Shown here one piece after another: positions 10,711-19,741 of a DNA stretch of 64,000 nucleotides. Position numbers and translations under genes: made by a program. The notes under the pieces are model-generated. The model was not told the DNA's origin. It saw only the letters and a list, made by a program, of their open reading frames with translations, and did not search any database. The stretch's first letter is position 1, and each line of letters starts with the position of its first letter. This stretch comes from Microcyclospora pomicola (taxonomy: Eukaryota; Ascomycota; Dothideomycetes; Capnodiales), in contig NHNY01000021.1 of the NCBI GenBank assembly GCA_002786065.1, forward strand, positions 62,001-126,000, read 5' to 3'.

Positions 10711-11732
10711 TCATTCCTCGTACTTGCCGCCGGGCACAGCGGCCGCGCGGTTCTCCAGGATGCCCTTGAGGTACTCGTAGACGGCGAAGGTGACGGCCTG
10801 GCCGGGCGCGACGCGCATGACGCGCGGGGTGATGCCCATCCAGAAGGCGCGGGGGCCTTCTTGCTTCAGCATGCTGCTGGCGATGGCGGTGATGCGGCCC
10901 ATGGCGGTCTGGCCGGGCTCGGCGGGGGTGCGTTGGAGACGGGTCTTGATGGTGTCTATGGGGGCGTTGGTGAAGGGGCCAACGGCGCCGGAGATGAGAC
11001 CGATGAGCGCGGTCTCGTAGCCAGGTAGGGGAAGGGTAGGGTCGGCGCGGTTCTTTTGCCTCCAGCCTTTGATCTCGCTGTAGGCTGTGAAGTTGGCAGC
11101 TTGGTTGGTTCCTTGGCGGAGCGCGGTCAGGGAGACACCGCGGTAGAGCGCGCCGAAACCTTCCTCGCGCACGACGGTGAAGAGGGCGTGTGCGGCGTTG
11201 CGGTATTTCGGCACGTCCAACGGGTCAGCCATGCTGTGGTGCTGGGCCTGCAGACGGATCTTGACCACCTCCATCGGACACACGACGGCCACGGCCTCAG
11301 TGACACCAGCCGCCAGACCGGCGATGAAGTTCCCACTGCCCGCCACCTTGCCGTTCTTGTCGGCCAGCATCTGTCGGTACCATTCGTAGCTGGTGAACCG
11401 GATGGCCATCTTCGGCACGATACCAGTCACCACCGCCCCGAGACCTTTGTACAGACCCAGAGGCGTCTCTTTACGGGCAATGTCCATTCCCGTCGCGACG
11501 AAGCCACGACGCTTCATTCCCGGAGTTCGTCCCCGCCGCGAGAGCTGCATACGGACTTTGATCGTGTCGAGGGGATGGCAGACCAGCGCCTCCATCATTC
11601 CTGCTCCTCCACCAGCTGTGTTTTGTTAGCGGAGTACCTCCACGGCTGAGGCTATTGCAGATTCTACTTACCAATGAGATTCGTTGCCGCCGAAGCTGGC
11701 TTCTTCTTGCCATCGAGATCCTTGGACGCCAT
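10711..11732 (-). CDS. SFC1: mitochondrial succinate/fumarate carrier
   Basis: Two exons (11732-11672 and 11615-10711) give 321 aa. Inner-membrane carrier that exchanges cytosolic succinate for mitochondrial fumarate; in fungi it is needed for acetate and ethanol use because it links the glyoxylate cycle to the TCA cycle and gluconeogenesis. The three mitochondrial-carrier repeats each show the PxD/ExxK/R signature: HPLDTIKVRMQ, CPMEVVKIRLQ and APIDTIKTRLQ. The segments GLGAVVTGIVPKMAIRF, GALYRGVSLTALRQGTNQ and ITPRVMRVAPGQAVTF match the Sfc1/Acr1 subfamily closely. Exon 1 encodes only the short hydrophilic N-terminus, and the intron (11671-11616) has a gtaagt donor and an acacag acceptor. 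Confidence 0.95.
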
Positions 11733-12664
11733 GGTAAGTGAGTTCTTGTGGCTCGTGTCCCCAAGTGCTGCTCAATCCTCACAACGCGGATAGTCTGCTG
11801 GGCTGCACAACAGCTCACGATTGCTTTCAACGACGCGGACTCTGCTACGCAATGTACACACTACAATAGCACCAGAGCAAGAGGATACGCAAGATATGAA
11901 GCAGAAGACGAAGAGAGACTGGAGAGAAAATTGTCGCATGCGCGGTTCTGCAGACGAAACCCAAACCACAACCAGACAGCTCTGGCTGCCGAGGAAGCAT
12001 ATTGTTGCGTGCCCAGCCACTACGTAGCTCACTATGGGCCATGAGACCGCCGCACGCGCCGCAAGCATTGATGTGCCTGGCTGAGCGGAGCTGCCACTGT
12101 TACCTCGGGTTCTTGCGGAGCTGGACCGGCCTTGCCAATGCGGTGGCCGAGGCGAGCGTAAAGCTAATGTTCGGGTCATCACGGTGGCCAGCACAGTGCG
12201 AAGTGGCTATACGTCTCTGGCTCGTGAATTTCGCAAGGATGCTGGGTCCGTGATCGGAGCTGGTGTCGCTGATCGATCAGATACGGTGCGCTGGGCGGAC
12301 AGAGGATTTAATCTCGCACGCTCGTGATTTTGCGGGGTGATGCTCCTGATGTGTTTGAGCCGAGGTGAAATGCATCAGGTTACATAAGCTTTGAACATCA
12401 CACGTGCTGTGTCTGCCTAGATGCCTGATTTCGCTATAGGTTCAATTGAGTTGAGCAATGTACATGTAGGTAATGAAGTGCATTGGGGGCAAATCGCGTC
12501 GACACGTGATCGCGCATAGATACATTCCACAGATCCCAGTCCTTGTCTCGTGAGCGTAATCGGTAATATACATCTACATACCTTTACACAGCTTCCGTTC
12601 CAAAAGGCGTCGGAAGAGAAGCTCATAATTCGTAAGACTATATCGTAGAGACATGGCTTGCTCT
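11733..12664. other. intergenic region
   Basis: Presumed promoter of the carrier gene and 3' region of the ZGRF1-like gene. A 140-codon minus-strand frame (11772-12194) overlaps it but has no domain signature and looks accidental. Nothing else is supported. Confidence 0.55.
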
Positions 12665-14521
12665 TCAAGCCTTCTTGCTTGCACCGATACACCATCCAAT
12701 CTCATTCCAATCAGGTGGACGCCAGTTGAAGAGGTCGAACGCCTCTCGACTCCAGGGATTGGGAGGACATGGCGGCAGCGCCGTTTCTATCTGAATCCCA
12801 GGTGCTTTCGGAGCTTGGAATGGTCTGTTGAGCATGACGGCTGCTGTGCCGTTTGCGGTCGTGTCTAATGTGACGGCGTTCTTGCGTGACTGTTTCGCTT
12901 TGTTCTTCAATGCGGTGGCCGCGGATGCTGGTGCCACCGGCATATGCGCTTCTCTCACGCCGATTGCGGCTTTACTCCGACCTTGAGCGTTTTCAATGGT
13001 GTTTGACAAATCTGTAGGTGGTGCGGCTGGGGTGAACCTCATAGGAGCACCAGCCTTCCGTTTTGATCGTGAGTCTTCCACATGTGTAGGTCCAGAGGTA
13101 GCTATAAGAGGGCCATTCGTCGTGGAGGATGCTTGTTTCGTGGACGTGCAAGGACGTGCATTTTGGTCGTCATCGATATCACTTCCAGCTTGCTCTGGAC
13201 CCATCGCGTGCCCACTAGAGGATGCCTTCGAGCGCTTCTCCTCTATCCTCGCCAAACGCTCATCGAGTCTTTGACGCTGTCTCCATACCTGCATCGACAC
13301 TTCATCTTCTGACGCTATCTCAGGAGACGACTTTCGCCCAAGATTTCGCGGCGGTGAAAGCGTCCTCATAGGTTTGATAGATATGTCACTTTGGCAAATC
13401 AACAGCTTGCGCTTGGACGCCGGAGCAGCAAGACGCAATCTTGAGCCTGTAACCAGAGTCTTGTTCGACACATCATGCACTTCCGCTCGAAGTGGTTGTC
13501 GCTGTGATGTTTCTGCATCACGCACCACAGATGTATCGTTTCCAGCCTCATGGTGTGTGTCCGTCTGAGAAGCAATATCTCGTTTGCTAGTCTGTGGTTG
13601 TATTCGCCCCTTTTCCAATGAAGAATGACGATGGTTATGCTCCGGTTGTGGCGAGCCGCGCTTTTTATTCAAAGTCGGCGCTCCGAGCGTCTCAAAGCCC
13701 GGCGAGCTCGAACGACGTTGTGTACTCTTACTGCCTGACATTTGATTGTGGCGTACTGGAGATGATAGAGGCTGTAGCGCATCAGATGAGAATGGTGGCA
13801 ACAATGCTTCTTCATCATCTCTCAGATCAATGACAACCTTAGGCGCATATACTCGCGTTGGCTGTGGCGAGTGCTTGTCATCGTACGCAGATTGCGCTTT
13901 GCTCGTGTGAGGATTTGGCAAACCCGGTCCAGAGGTGTCCAACCTCTGCCTCTTGGGCGGCCGGTGGTCTCTCCAAGCTTGATTCTCAATGTCGGCATGC
14001 CTGTCATCGTACGGCGACCTCGCTGGCATAACAGACTTGCCGATTGGTCCTTTAGGAGTACCAAGCAGCGCATTCAATGATCTGTGCTTCATCTGAGATG
14101 GCGGCCTGACCCCAATCCTATTCGTCGCCACAAAGCCTGCCGGTCCAACACCTCCCCTAGACGGAGACTTCTGTGCCTCATTTCGAGGCTTCTTCGCGCT
14201 CCTCCGCAGCTCCGTGAGGTCCGTCTCTGTCCGTCCAACCTCTTCCGCAACCTGCACCAACACTCCACTCTTCTCCAACGTCATCTCGTCCCCTTCCTGC
14301 AACGCCGCCTCCTTCCAGTGCATATCGCCGATGAAGTTGCGGGGCATGTCGTACAGCATGACCCGCTTGTTGAAGGTGTGGAAGCGGATGAAACCATCCT
14401 GCCATCGCTTCTGCTTCCGTCGCAGATCGTGTGTGTAAAGGCAGTTGAACTCGAGAACGGGCGCGGTGTTCTGGATTGGCGGGACAGCAAGAGCACTACT
14501 CCGAAACACGGCCGCCGTCAT
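12665..14521 (-). CDS. ZGRF1/Mte1/Dbl2-like N-terminal domain protein (DUF2439)
   Basis: Single-exon gene of 618 aa. Residues about 20-95 form a DUF2439 domain, with FNCLYTHDLRRKQKRWQDG, the downstream RVMLYDMPRNFIGDMHW, and the acidic-hydrophobic end of the domain. This domain is found in human ZGRF1, fission yeast Dbl2 and budding yeast Mte1, which act with FANCM/Mph1-type helicases at D-loops and stalled forks. The remaining 500 residues are predicted to be disordered and rich in Ser, Pro and basic residues. A conserved-looking tail, WSREAFDLFNWRPP, ends the protein. There is no helicase domain, so this is the short fungal type. A 90-codon upstream reading frame overlaps its start as ATGA. 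Confidence 0.85.
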   Translation of the reverse strand: MTAAVFRSSALAVPPIQNTAPVLEFNCLYTHDLRRKQKRWQDGFIRFHTFNKRVMLYDMPRNFIGDMHWKEAALQEGDEMTLEKSGVLVQVAEEVGRTETDLTELRRSAKKPRNEAQKSPSRGGVGPAGFVATNRIGVRPPSQMKHRSLNALLGTPKGPIGKSVMPARSPYDDRHADIENQAWRDHRPPKRQRLDTSGPGLPNPHTSKAQSAYDDKHSPQPTRVYAPKVVIDLRDDEEALLPPFSSDALQPLSSPVRHNQMSGSKSTQRRSSSPGFETLGAPTLNKKRGSPQPEHNHRHSSLEKGRIQPQTSKRDIASQTDTHHEAGNDTSVVRDAETSQRQPLRAEVHDVSNKTLVTGSRLRLAAPASKRKLLICQSDISIKPMRTLSPPRNLGRKSSPEIASEDEVSMQVWRQRQRLDERLARIEEKRSKASSSGHAMGPEQAGSDIDDDQNARPCTSTKQASSTTNGPLIATSGPTHVEDSRSKRKAGAPMRFTPAAPPTDLSNTIENAQGRSKAAIGVREAHMPVAPASAATALKNKAKQSRKNAVTLDTTANGTAAVMLNRPFQAPKAPGIQIETALPPCPPNPWSREAFDLFNWRPPDWNEIGWCIGASKKA

Positions 14522-14790
14522 GATCGCTGTTCACAATCAGACTGGAGATTCGTAGTGTCGATGTAGTGGGATGATGAAGCTGCATCTCGCTGCATCTCCT
14601 GGAACTTCGGGTGGATCACGGCCGCGGACAGACGACGAGCATGAATGAGACCTTCGATGTTACGTCTTAGCCGGTTCCATGCACTCCGCTCGTATGCTTC
14701 GATCGTGGGCGAGCGTGCGTTGGATTGTCTCTTACAGTTCGGGTTCGGGGAGACGCGGCGCAACGCGTCCACCCAAAATTGGAAATTCAT
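14518..14790 (-). CDS. upstream ORF overlapping the ZGRF1-like start (ATGA)
   Basis: A 90-codon frame starts with ATG at 14790, and its stop TGA (14520-14518) overlaps the ATG (14521-14519) of the downstream gene, giving the tetranucleotide ATGA. I do not recognise the peptide. It could be an upstream ORF controlling translation of the ZGRF1-like gene, or a chance frame within the 5' leader. Whether the transcript starts upstream of 14790 is not visible from the sequence. Confidence 0.3.
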   Translation of the reverse strand: MNFQFWVDALRRVSPNPNCKRQSNARSPTIEAYERSAWNRLRRNIEGLIHARRLSAAVIHPKFQEMQRDAASSSHYIDTTNLQSDCEQRS

Positions 14791-15292
14791 GAAAGCCGTA
14801 ATTTACATCTTATGACGAAACCTATGCGACCTTACCTTTATCATGGATAAAACACACATTACATGCAACGACAATATGCATGCGAATCAGGGCAAGGCTG
14901 GATCTCCTTCACTGGGAATACTACAGCGCACAACTATTGCTACAAATGCTATGGGTAGCAGATTTCAAACGCCCCGTCCATCGTCAGTACTGCCCGCTCC
15001 TCGTGATCTACACAGATTTGGAATGAAGTTATGAGCACTCCTGTCCGCAGACATCACATGTACCTTATTGTGACTCAGCACGATGATTGTATTGCCAGGG
15101 CACCTTGCCCTCGCGCCATGGCGTGCGCTGTGTCTCAGACCACTCAGCATCTTTTGCAGCGACTGCAGGCACGGGATCTTGCAAATACGCTACTGATCCA
15201 TGAGGTAGGATGATATCTCCCCTTGAGATACCAGGGGACCAGATGTAAGTCTGTTGTCCGAGGAAGGGCGAGCCCACCTTCGAACCCGATCG
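14791..15292. other. intergenic region
   Basis: About 500 bp between the leader of the ZGRF1-like gene and the 3' end of the PPR-like gene. It should hold that gene's promoter and the other gene's terminator. I see no gene in it. Confidence 0.55.
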
Positions 15293-18200
15293 TTATTTTG
15301 TTGTTTCAGCTACGAGCTTTGCATCACTTGGTTTGATGAGATCGTCACGATGCTTGCTTGCTTGCCGCCTTTGTGGAGTGGCAATGGCTGATGCGCGAAG
15401 CAGGTCTTCCATGGCATCATAGCTCGCATTCTCACCGTCCTGCCCCTGGTCAGTGTAGACTTCGTTCTTATCCGCTTGCTTGGCACAATTCACTAGAACA
15501 GAGGCAAGTTGGGTGCCAAGCTCGTTGGTCTCAAGCCGCTGTCTATCACGTCTCTTCTTGCACAGGTCCCTGGCAGTGGACAAAACTTCAGCGTCCTTCC
15601 CTTCGAACTTTTTTTGACTGTGCACTCTGGCAAGAGGTTTGCAGATCACTTTGAATGCGTGAATAAATCTGTGATCGATTTGCATGTCGTGCGTAAGTAC
15701 CGTATCCACAGCCCATTGTATGCCGCGGATATCTCCCAGCATAGCATATGCATTGAGAAGGACTGTCATGGCTGCTATATCCATGGGTTCTTTTTGTGCC
15801 CACTCGGATCGATGAACATTTTCCAAGATGCGAACGGCATCATGTGGAAAACCGCGTCGAAGGAGGACTGAGGCAGCAGTGGTGGCAACCAAATGCTTCA
15901 CAGGTAATCCAAACTTCTGATTCAGCGCATAGTATCGAAGTACAGTGTCCCGCAGCGAACTCCCACTTTGCTTTCTGCGGCCACTAAAGTCCTTGATTCG
16001 GTGTATCAGTAAGGGCGCCATACCGCAAACAGCATTCATTCCAGCGTCGCGAGCTTTCATCATGATGGTTTCTGCCAGGTCAGTGTTTCCATATCGCCGA
16101 AGGCTCGCTTCCACAGCAACCTCGACAGCAAGTGACGACACTGGTCGACCATCTCTGTCTAGTGACTTGCGGTAAATGTCTAAAACTCGATCGTTCTGCT
16201 TGAGAGAAAGTGCAAGGATCATCCTCTTCACGGGGCTCGTATACTTTTCGTGAATCTGACCGTCATTTGCGACCTCAGTCGAGCGCTCTGGAGGTGATAC
16301 CACAGACCGAGCATCGAGGCTAGTGAAAGTCGCCGCCCAATCGTCTGAGATCTCATCGCTTTCAAGTTGGTGACCACTTAAGTCAAAAGAAAGGTCTTCT
16401 ATAGTAGTAGCATCGGTCGTGGTGACGTCGTGGGAAGCTGGCGGTGTTGGAGGCGCCTGGTATGACTGCGGGGCCGTGGGCCTCATAGTGAGCCCTCGAG
16501 GATCCTCAATCGACACGTAGTCATCCGAGGTGCGCTCTAGTATCTCGGCCTGCTTATCGGGGCTAATCTCATCCGGCAATTGTACAGATCCATATCGAGG
16601 AGGCAACCGCGTAGTAGGCTCTGCTGGTACACCGGCATGGCAAGGTTCATCCTGGCCACCAACTAAAGATACAGATCGCAGTCGTGCACGTGCTTCAGCT
16701 ATCCGATCAGCTGAATGTTGTAACCCCTTATAACTTCGTATATCGAACGCAACCGCCTCATTGATCAGCTCCATGTAGCCTTTTCCGGCCAGACTTGGTG
16801 AGTACCTTGACAGATGCTCACATGTTGATATGATGAATTTATGCGTTGGATGATTCTCGCGGTAGAAGCGCGTAAGAAGCTTGACGGCGACATCAGAGTT
16901 GAAGTCATAAAATATTCCCCGCGTTCGAAGATACTTGAACCAAAGTGGAATTAAGTGGTATGACTTGCCTGATACGAACACTCCTAGCAGGATCTCCGTA
17001 GTGGCTTGATTCGGGACGAGTTTGTAATCACGAATCAGTTCGGTGACGAATGAGCAAGTCTCCCCGGGAGTATGGCACCGACTGAATACTGAAATGACAG
17101 CGTTGAGCTTGGTGATGTGTGCGGCGCCGAATTCAAAGAGGTTCGACTTCTTGGCTACCTTCAGCAGCTCATCCAGGTGCCTCCATTTACTCTCCTTCGC
17201 CAGCATCAGAGCTGCACGTCCAAGCGTGTCGTGATCTGCGCCTTCAGACTCGTGGAGCTTGGTAAGAGTCAATCGAGCCAATTCCTGGTTGTTCTGCCGG
17301 ATGTGCACGTCGAGCTGAGCTAGCATCACGGCTCGTGCTGCTCCTGGATTGGCATTCTTGAGGTCGTCTTCAAGTACTTGAAGTCGGTCCATTGTTGCGT
17401 TGGGGTCTCTTGCGATCCCCCAATGTCCCATCACATCGGACAAAGCATAGTTCTCAGCAACACGTCGACGCAGTCGCTGCGATAAACTGTAGTAGTAATC
17501 GGCAAAGCGGTCTTTGGCTTTCATCTCCGTCAAAGTTGCGCGAGAGGAGGTTGCTGCTGTAGATGCGCGTGCTGTAAAGTGAGCTGCAGCCAACGCAAGG
17601 ACTGCCAGCCTATCATCTTCATCATTCTCGAGCGCTAGACCCGGGTCTATCATAGTATCCTGGCGGACGAAGAGTTGTTCTACAATCGAGTATTGTCGGG
17701 TCTGGTCACATGTGCGAAGGAAAGTATCTCGTTTCTGTGAAAAGCGGCTCGCTTCCAAGTTCCAGGCTTCTATGCGAAGTAGTACTGCGCAGATGGAGAG
17801 CTCGTACTCATCAAGTGCTGTATGAAACTTCTGGTCGAGAAGCACGGCGAAACTAGCAGGGGAGCCGCCAAAATCCAGGTCGAAACCGCACGCTGAGACG
17901 ACGTCGAGAGCGTCAAAGAACTGGTCCCGCTCGAGAAGCTGACGAGCGCGTGCGAGCACGATGCGAGACAACACTAGCTTGTCTGCATCAGGTGGCTCTT
18001 GCAGAAGCTTACCTTCATGAGCAGTAACTGAGAGTAAAGCCGCAGCAAATGTTTGATTGCTTATCAGTCGAGCCTTCGTGCATCTGCCATCATCGTGCAT
18101 CACTTCTTTCCCAGTGGTTATGAAGTGTGTCAGCATTATTTCCACGATATGCTCATACTGCTGACTCGTACTTTTGGAATGAAACGAGCGTAATGCCAAT

Positions 18201-19450
18201 AGGTCTTGGCATGCCTGGATTAGCAAATCGGCCGGCATCTGCTCGTGTGTCTTTGACGATGCTAGGGCAGCCAGGACACGATCCATGTGTGCAGCATCCA
18301 AGACATTGTTTTCATCCATACAGTAGCCAAGCTTCACGACTTCCGACCACGAGCCGAGTCTAAGCGCTTTTTTTAAGGAAGCTTCTGCAGTGTTCTTCCA
18401 GGCTTGATCTGAACTGCCCTTTTTGGAGGAGCTGTGCCGACCTATGGCGGATGCCAACAGTGAATCAACGCCGCTTGAGAAGTCAGCTGGGGCACTTGAC
18501 TCGAAATTTGAGCGCCTGGAATCGTGGACGATCGATGCTGTCGACATCGATGAATCCGATTTTGTGTCTTCAATGTGCGCCGGTACCATAGCGGCTTTCC
18601 GCGGGGTGTTTTGTATATTACAAGCCTGAATGCCGGGTGGAGCATTGAGACGGTCTCTAGAAGGAGAGCTTTTATTTGCTTTCGGCCGCTTAACCCCCAA
18701 TGCTGCCAATCGCGCATAATAACTTTTCCAATCATCCGGGAGCAAACTTTTGTTCGCTCTTGTTGCGAAACGTGCTTGTACAGTGAACTGCTCAAACTCC
18801 TTCTCTCCATTTCGAATGTTATTTTGCCGGGACTTATCCGTGTCTGGCGTATTGTTTTGAGGAGCTGTAGCTGCCGGCTTGGTCCGTGACCTATGTTTTT
18901 GGAATCCGCTGAATGATACATGAGATGTGTGTGGGTTAGGGCCATGAAGCGATGGATCTGCTCGGATGTGGTCCTCATCGCAATCCTCTCGCGCTCGCAC
19001 TTTCCGCTTGGAAGACTGCCCATTTTCCCGGGCATCAGTCCGATAATACTCTCTTTCCACTATCGATGGAAGCTCTGGGCCCTTGATATCCTCATGCTCT
19101 ACCTTTTTCAGCCTCCTTTCGATCTCAGGATGATGCTCCGACAAGGCGACATTCTGATGATATCGTGGACTTTGTCGTAGGCGCTTGGCGTTGTCTGCGA
19201 TCCGTTGCACTAGCTTGAGCTGCCTCCTGCGTTCTTCGAGGCATAATGTTGCGACACCGACTGCTGTTCCGGATGTAATGTAGGCAAGCTGATACAGGAC
19301 CTTGAGAGCTGCCTTTGATGGGACGGGGCGTGGTTTGGCTGGAAACATGCTGCGCCATGTTGAGTCTTTAGCGATACTGAGGCATTGGCGAGGGTTTTCT
19401 TCAGGTTTGACGATTCTGCTTCGGCTTAGGCAAGACAAATGATGTCTCAT
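15293..19450 (-). CDS. large PPR-like mitochondrial protein
   Basis: Single open frame of 1385 aa. The N-terminus is basic and contains a hydrophobic patch (YITSGTAVGVATL) before EERRRQLKLVQRIADNAKR, the arrangement I associate with fungal mitochondrial pentatricopeptide-repeat proteins. About residues 100-350 are disordered and polar. The C-terminal two-thirds is predicted helical, with repeated 30-40-residue helical hairpins, for example around LAKESKWRHLDELLKVAKK, then TTEILLGVFVSGKSYHLIPL, then VLLNAYAMLGDIRGIQWAVD. Such proteins bind mitochondrial RNA and act in processing, stability or translation; the target RNA cannot be inferred. Short introns might still be hidden in the linker. It is divergent from Ku70 with a 291-bp spacer. 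Confidence 0.75.
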   Translation of the reverse strand: MRHHLSCLSRSRIVKPEENPRQCLSIAKDSTWRSMFPAKPRPVPSKAALKVLYQLAYITSGTAVGVATLCLEERRRQLKLVQRIADNAKRLRQSPRYHQNVALSEHHPEIERRLKKVEHEDIKGPELPSIVEREYYRTDARENGQSSKRKVRAREDCDEDHIRADPSLHGPNPHTSHVSFSGFQKHRSRTKPAATAPQNNTPDTDKSRQNNIRNGEKEFEQFTVQARFATRANKSLLPDDWKSYYARLAALGVKRPKANKSSPSRDRLNAPPGIQACNIQNTPRKAAMVPAHIEDTKSDSSMSTASIVHDSRRSNFESSAPADFSSGVDSLLASAIGRHSSSKKGSSDQAWKNTAEASLKKALRLGSWSEVVKLGYCMDENNVLDAAHMDRVLAALASSKTHEQMPADLLIQACQDLLALRSFHSKSTSQQYEHIVEIMLTHFITTGKEVMHDDGRCTKARLISNQTFAAALLSVTAHEGKLLQEPPDADKLVLSRIVLARARQLLERDQFFDALDVVSACGFDLDFGGSPASFAVLLDQKFHTALDEYELSICAVLLRIEAWNLEASRFSQKRDTFLRTCDQTRQYSIVEQLFVRQDTMIDPGLALENDEDDRLAVLALAAAHFTARASTAATSSRATLTEMKAKDRFADYYYSLSQRLRRRVAENYALSDVMGHWGIARDPNATMDRLQVLEDDLKNANPGAARAVMLAQLDVHIRQNNQELARLTLTKLHESEGADHDTLGRAALMLAKESKWRHLDELLKVAKKSNLFEFGAAHITKLNAVISVFSRCHTPGETCSFVTELIRDYKLVPNQATTEILLGVFVSGKSYHLIPLWFKYLRTRGIFYDFNSDVAVKLLTRFYRENHPTHKFIISTCEHLSRYSPSLAGKGYMELINEAVAFDIRSYKGLQHSADRIAEARARLRSVSLVGGQDEPCHAGVPAEPTTRLPPRYGSVQLPDEISPDKQAEILERTSDDYVSIEDPRGLTMRPTAPQSYQAPPTPPASHDVTTTDATTIEDLSFDLSGHQLESDEISDDWAATFTSLDARSVVSPPERSTEVANDGQIHEKYTSPVKRMILALSLKQNDRVLDIYRKSLDRDGRPVSSLAVEVAVEASLRRYGNTDLAETIMMKARDAGMNAVCGMAPLLIHRIKDFSGRRKQSGSSLRDTVLRYYALNQKFGLPVKHLVATTAASVLLRRGFPHDAVRILENVHRSEWAQKEPMDIAAMTVLLNAYAMLGDIRGIQWAVDTVLTHDMQIDHRFIHAFKVICKPLARVHSQKKFEGKDAEVLSTARDLCKKRRDRQRLETNELGTQLASVLVNCAKQADKNEVYTDQGQDGENASYDAMEDLLRASAIATPQRRQASKHRDDLIKPSDAKLVAETTK

Positions 19451-19615
19451 GGAATGGAGGCGTTTGCCATGTCCGACAAGTCATGCCACTAGCCATGCTA
19501 GTGCATTTTGTAGGATTGCACCGCCACATTTCTGTGCTGCAATATAGCATTTCTTCCGTTTCGCCCACCGTCCTTCACGCCCAAACGCGTCTCCAGGCGT
19601 CCATCAGGCAGGGAG

Positions 19616-19622
19616 CCAATCA
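19616..19622 (+). promoter_or_regulatory. CCAAT box in divergent PPR/Ku70 promoter
   Basis: The string ccaatca in the context gagccaatcaataac matches the binding site of the fungal HAP/CBC complex. It lies about 120 bp upstream of the Ku70 start and 166 bp from the PPR-like start, so it could serve either gene. It is a motif match only. Confidence 0.35.
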
Positions 19623-19741
19623 ATAACAACGCCACTCAGACGTCGACATTCATTATGTATCTCAGATAGTCAGGGTAGGTCTGGTTTATGTTCTTGACTC
19701 CTCAGCGGTTGCTTGTGCATATTTCCCAGCAAGAACCAGGC

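Noticed and set aside
11772-12194. 140-codon minus-strand frame upstream of SFC1
   Set aside because: Cys/Ser/Val-rich translation with no family likeness, overlapping the promoter; probably accidental.
15270-15290. ggttcgaa-like string as a tRNA B-box
   Set aside because: The surrounding bases do not complete the B-box or an acceptor stem, and no A-box lies at the right distance.
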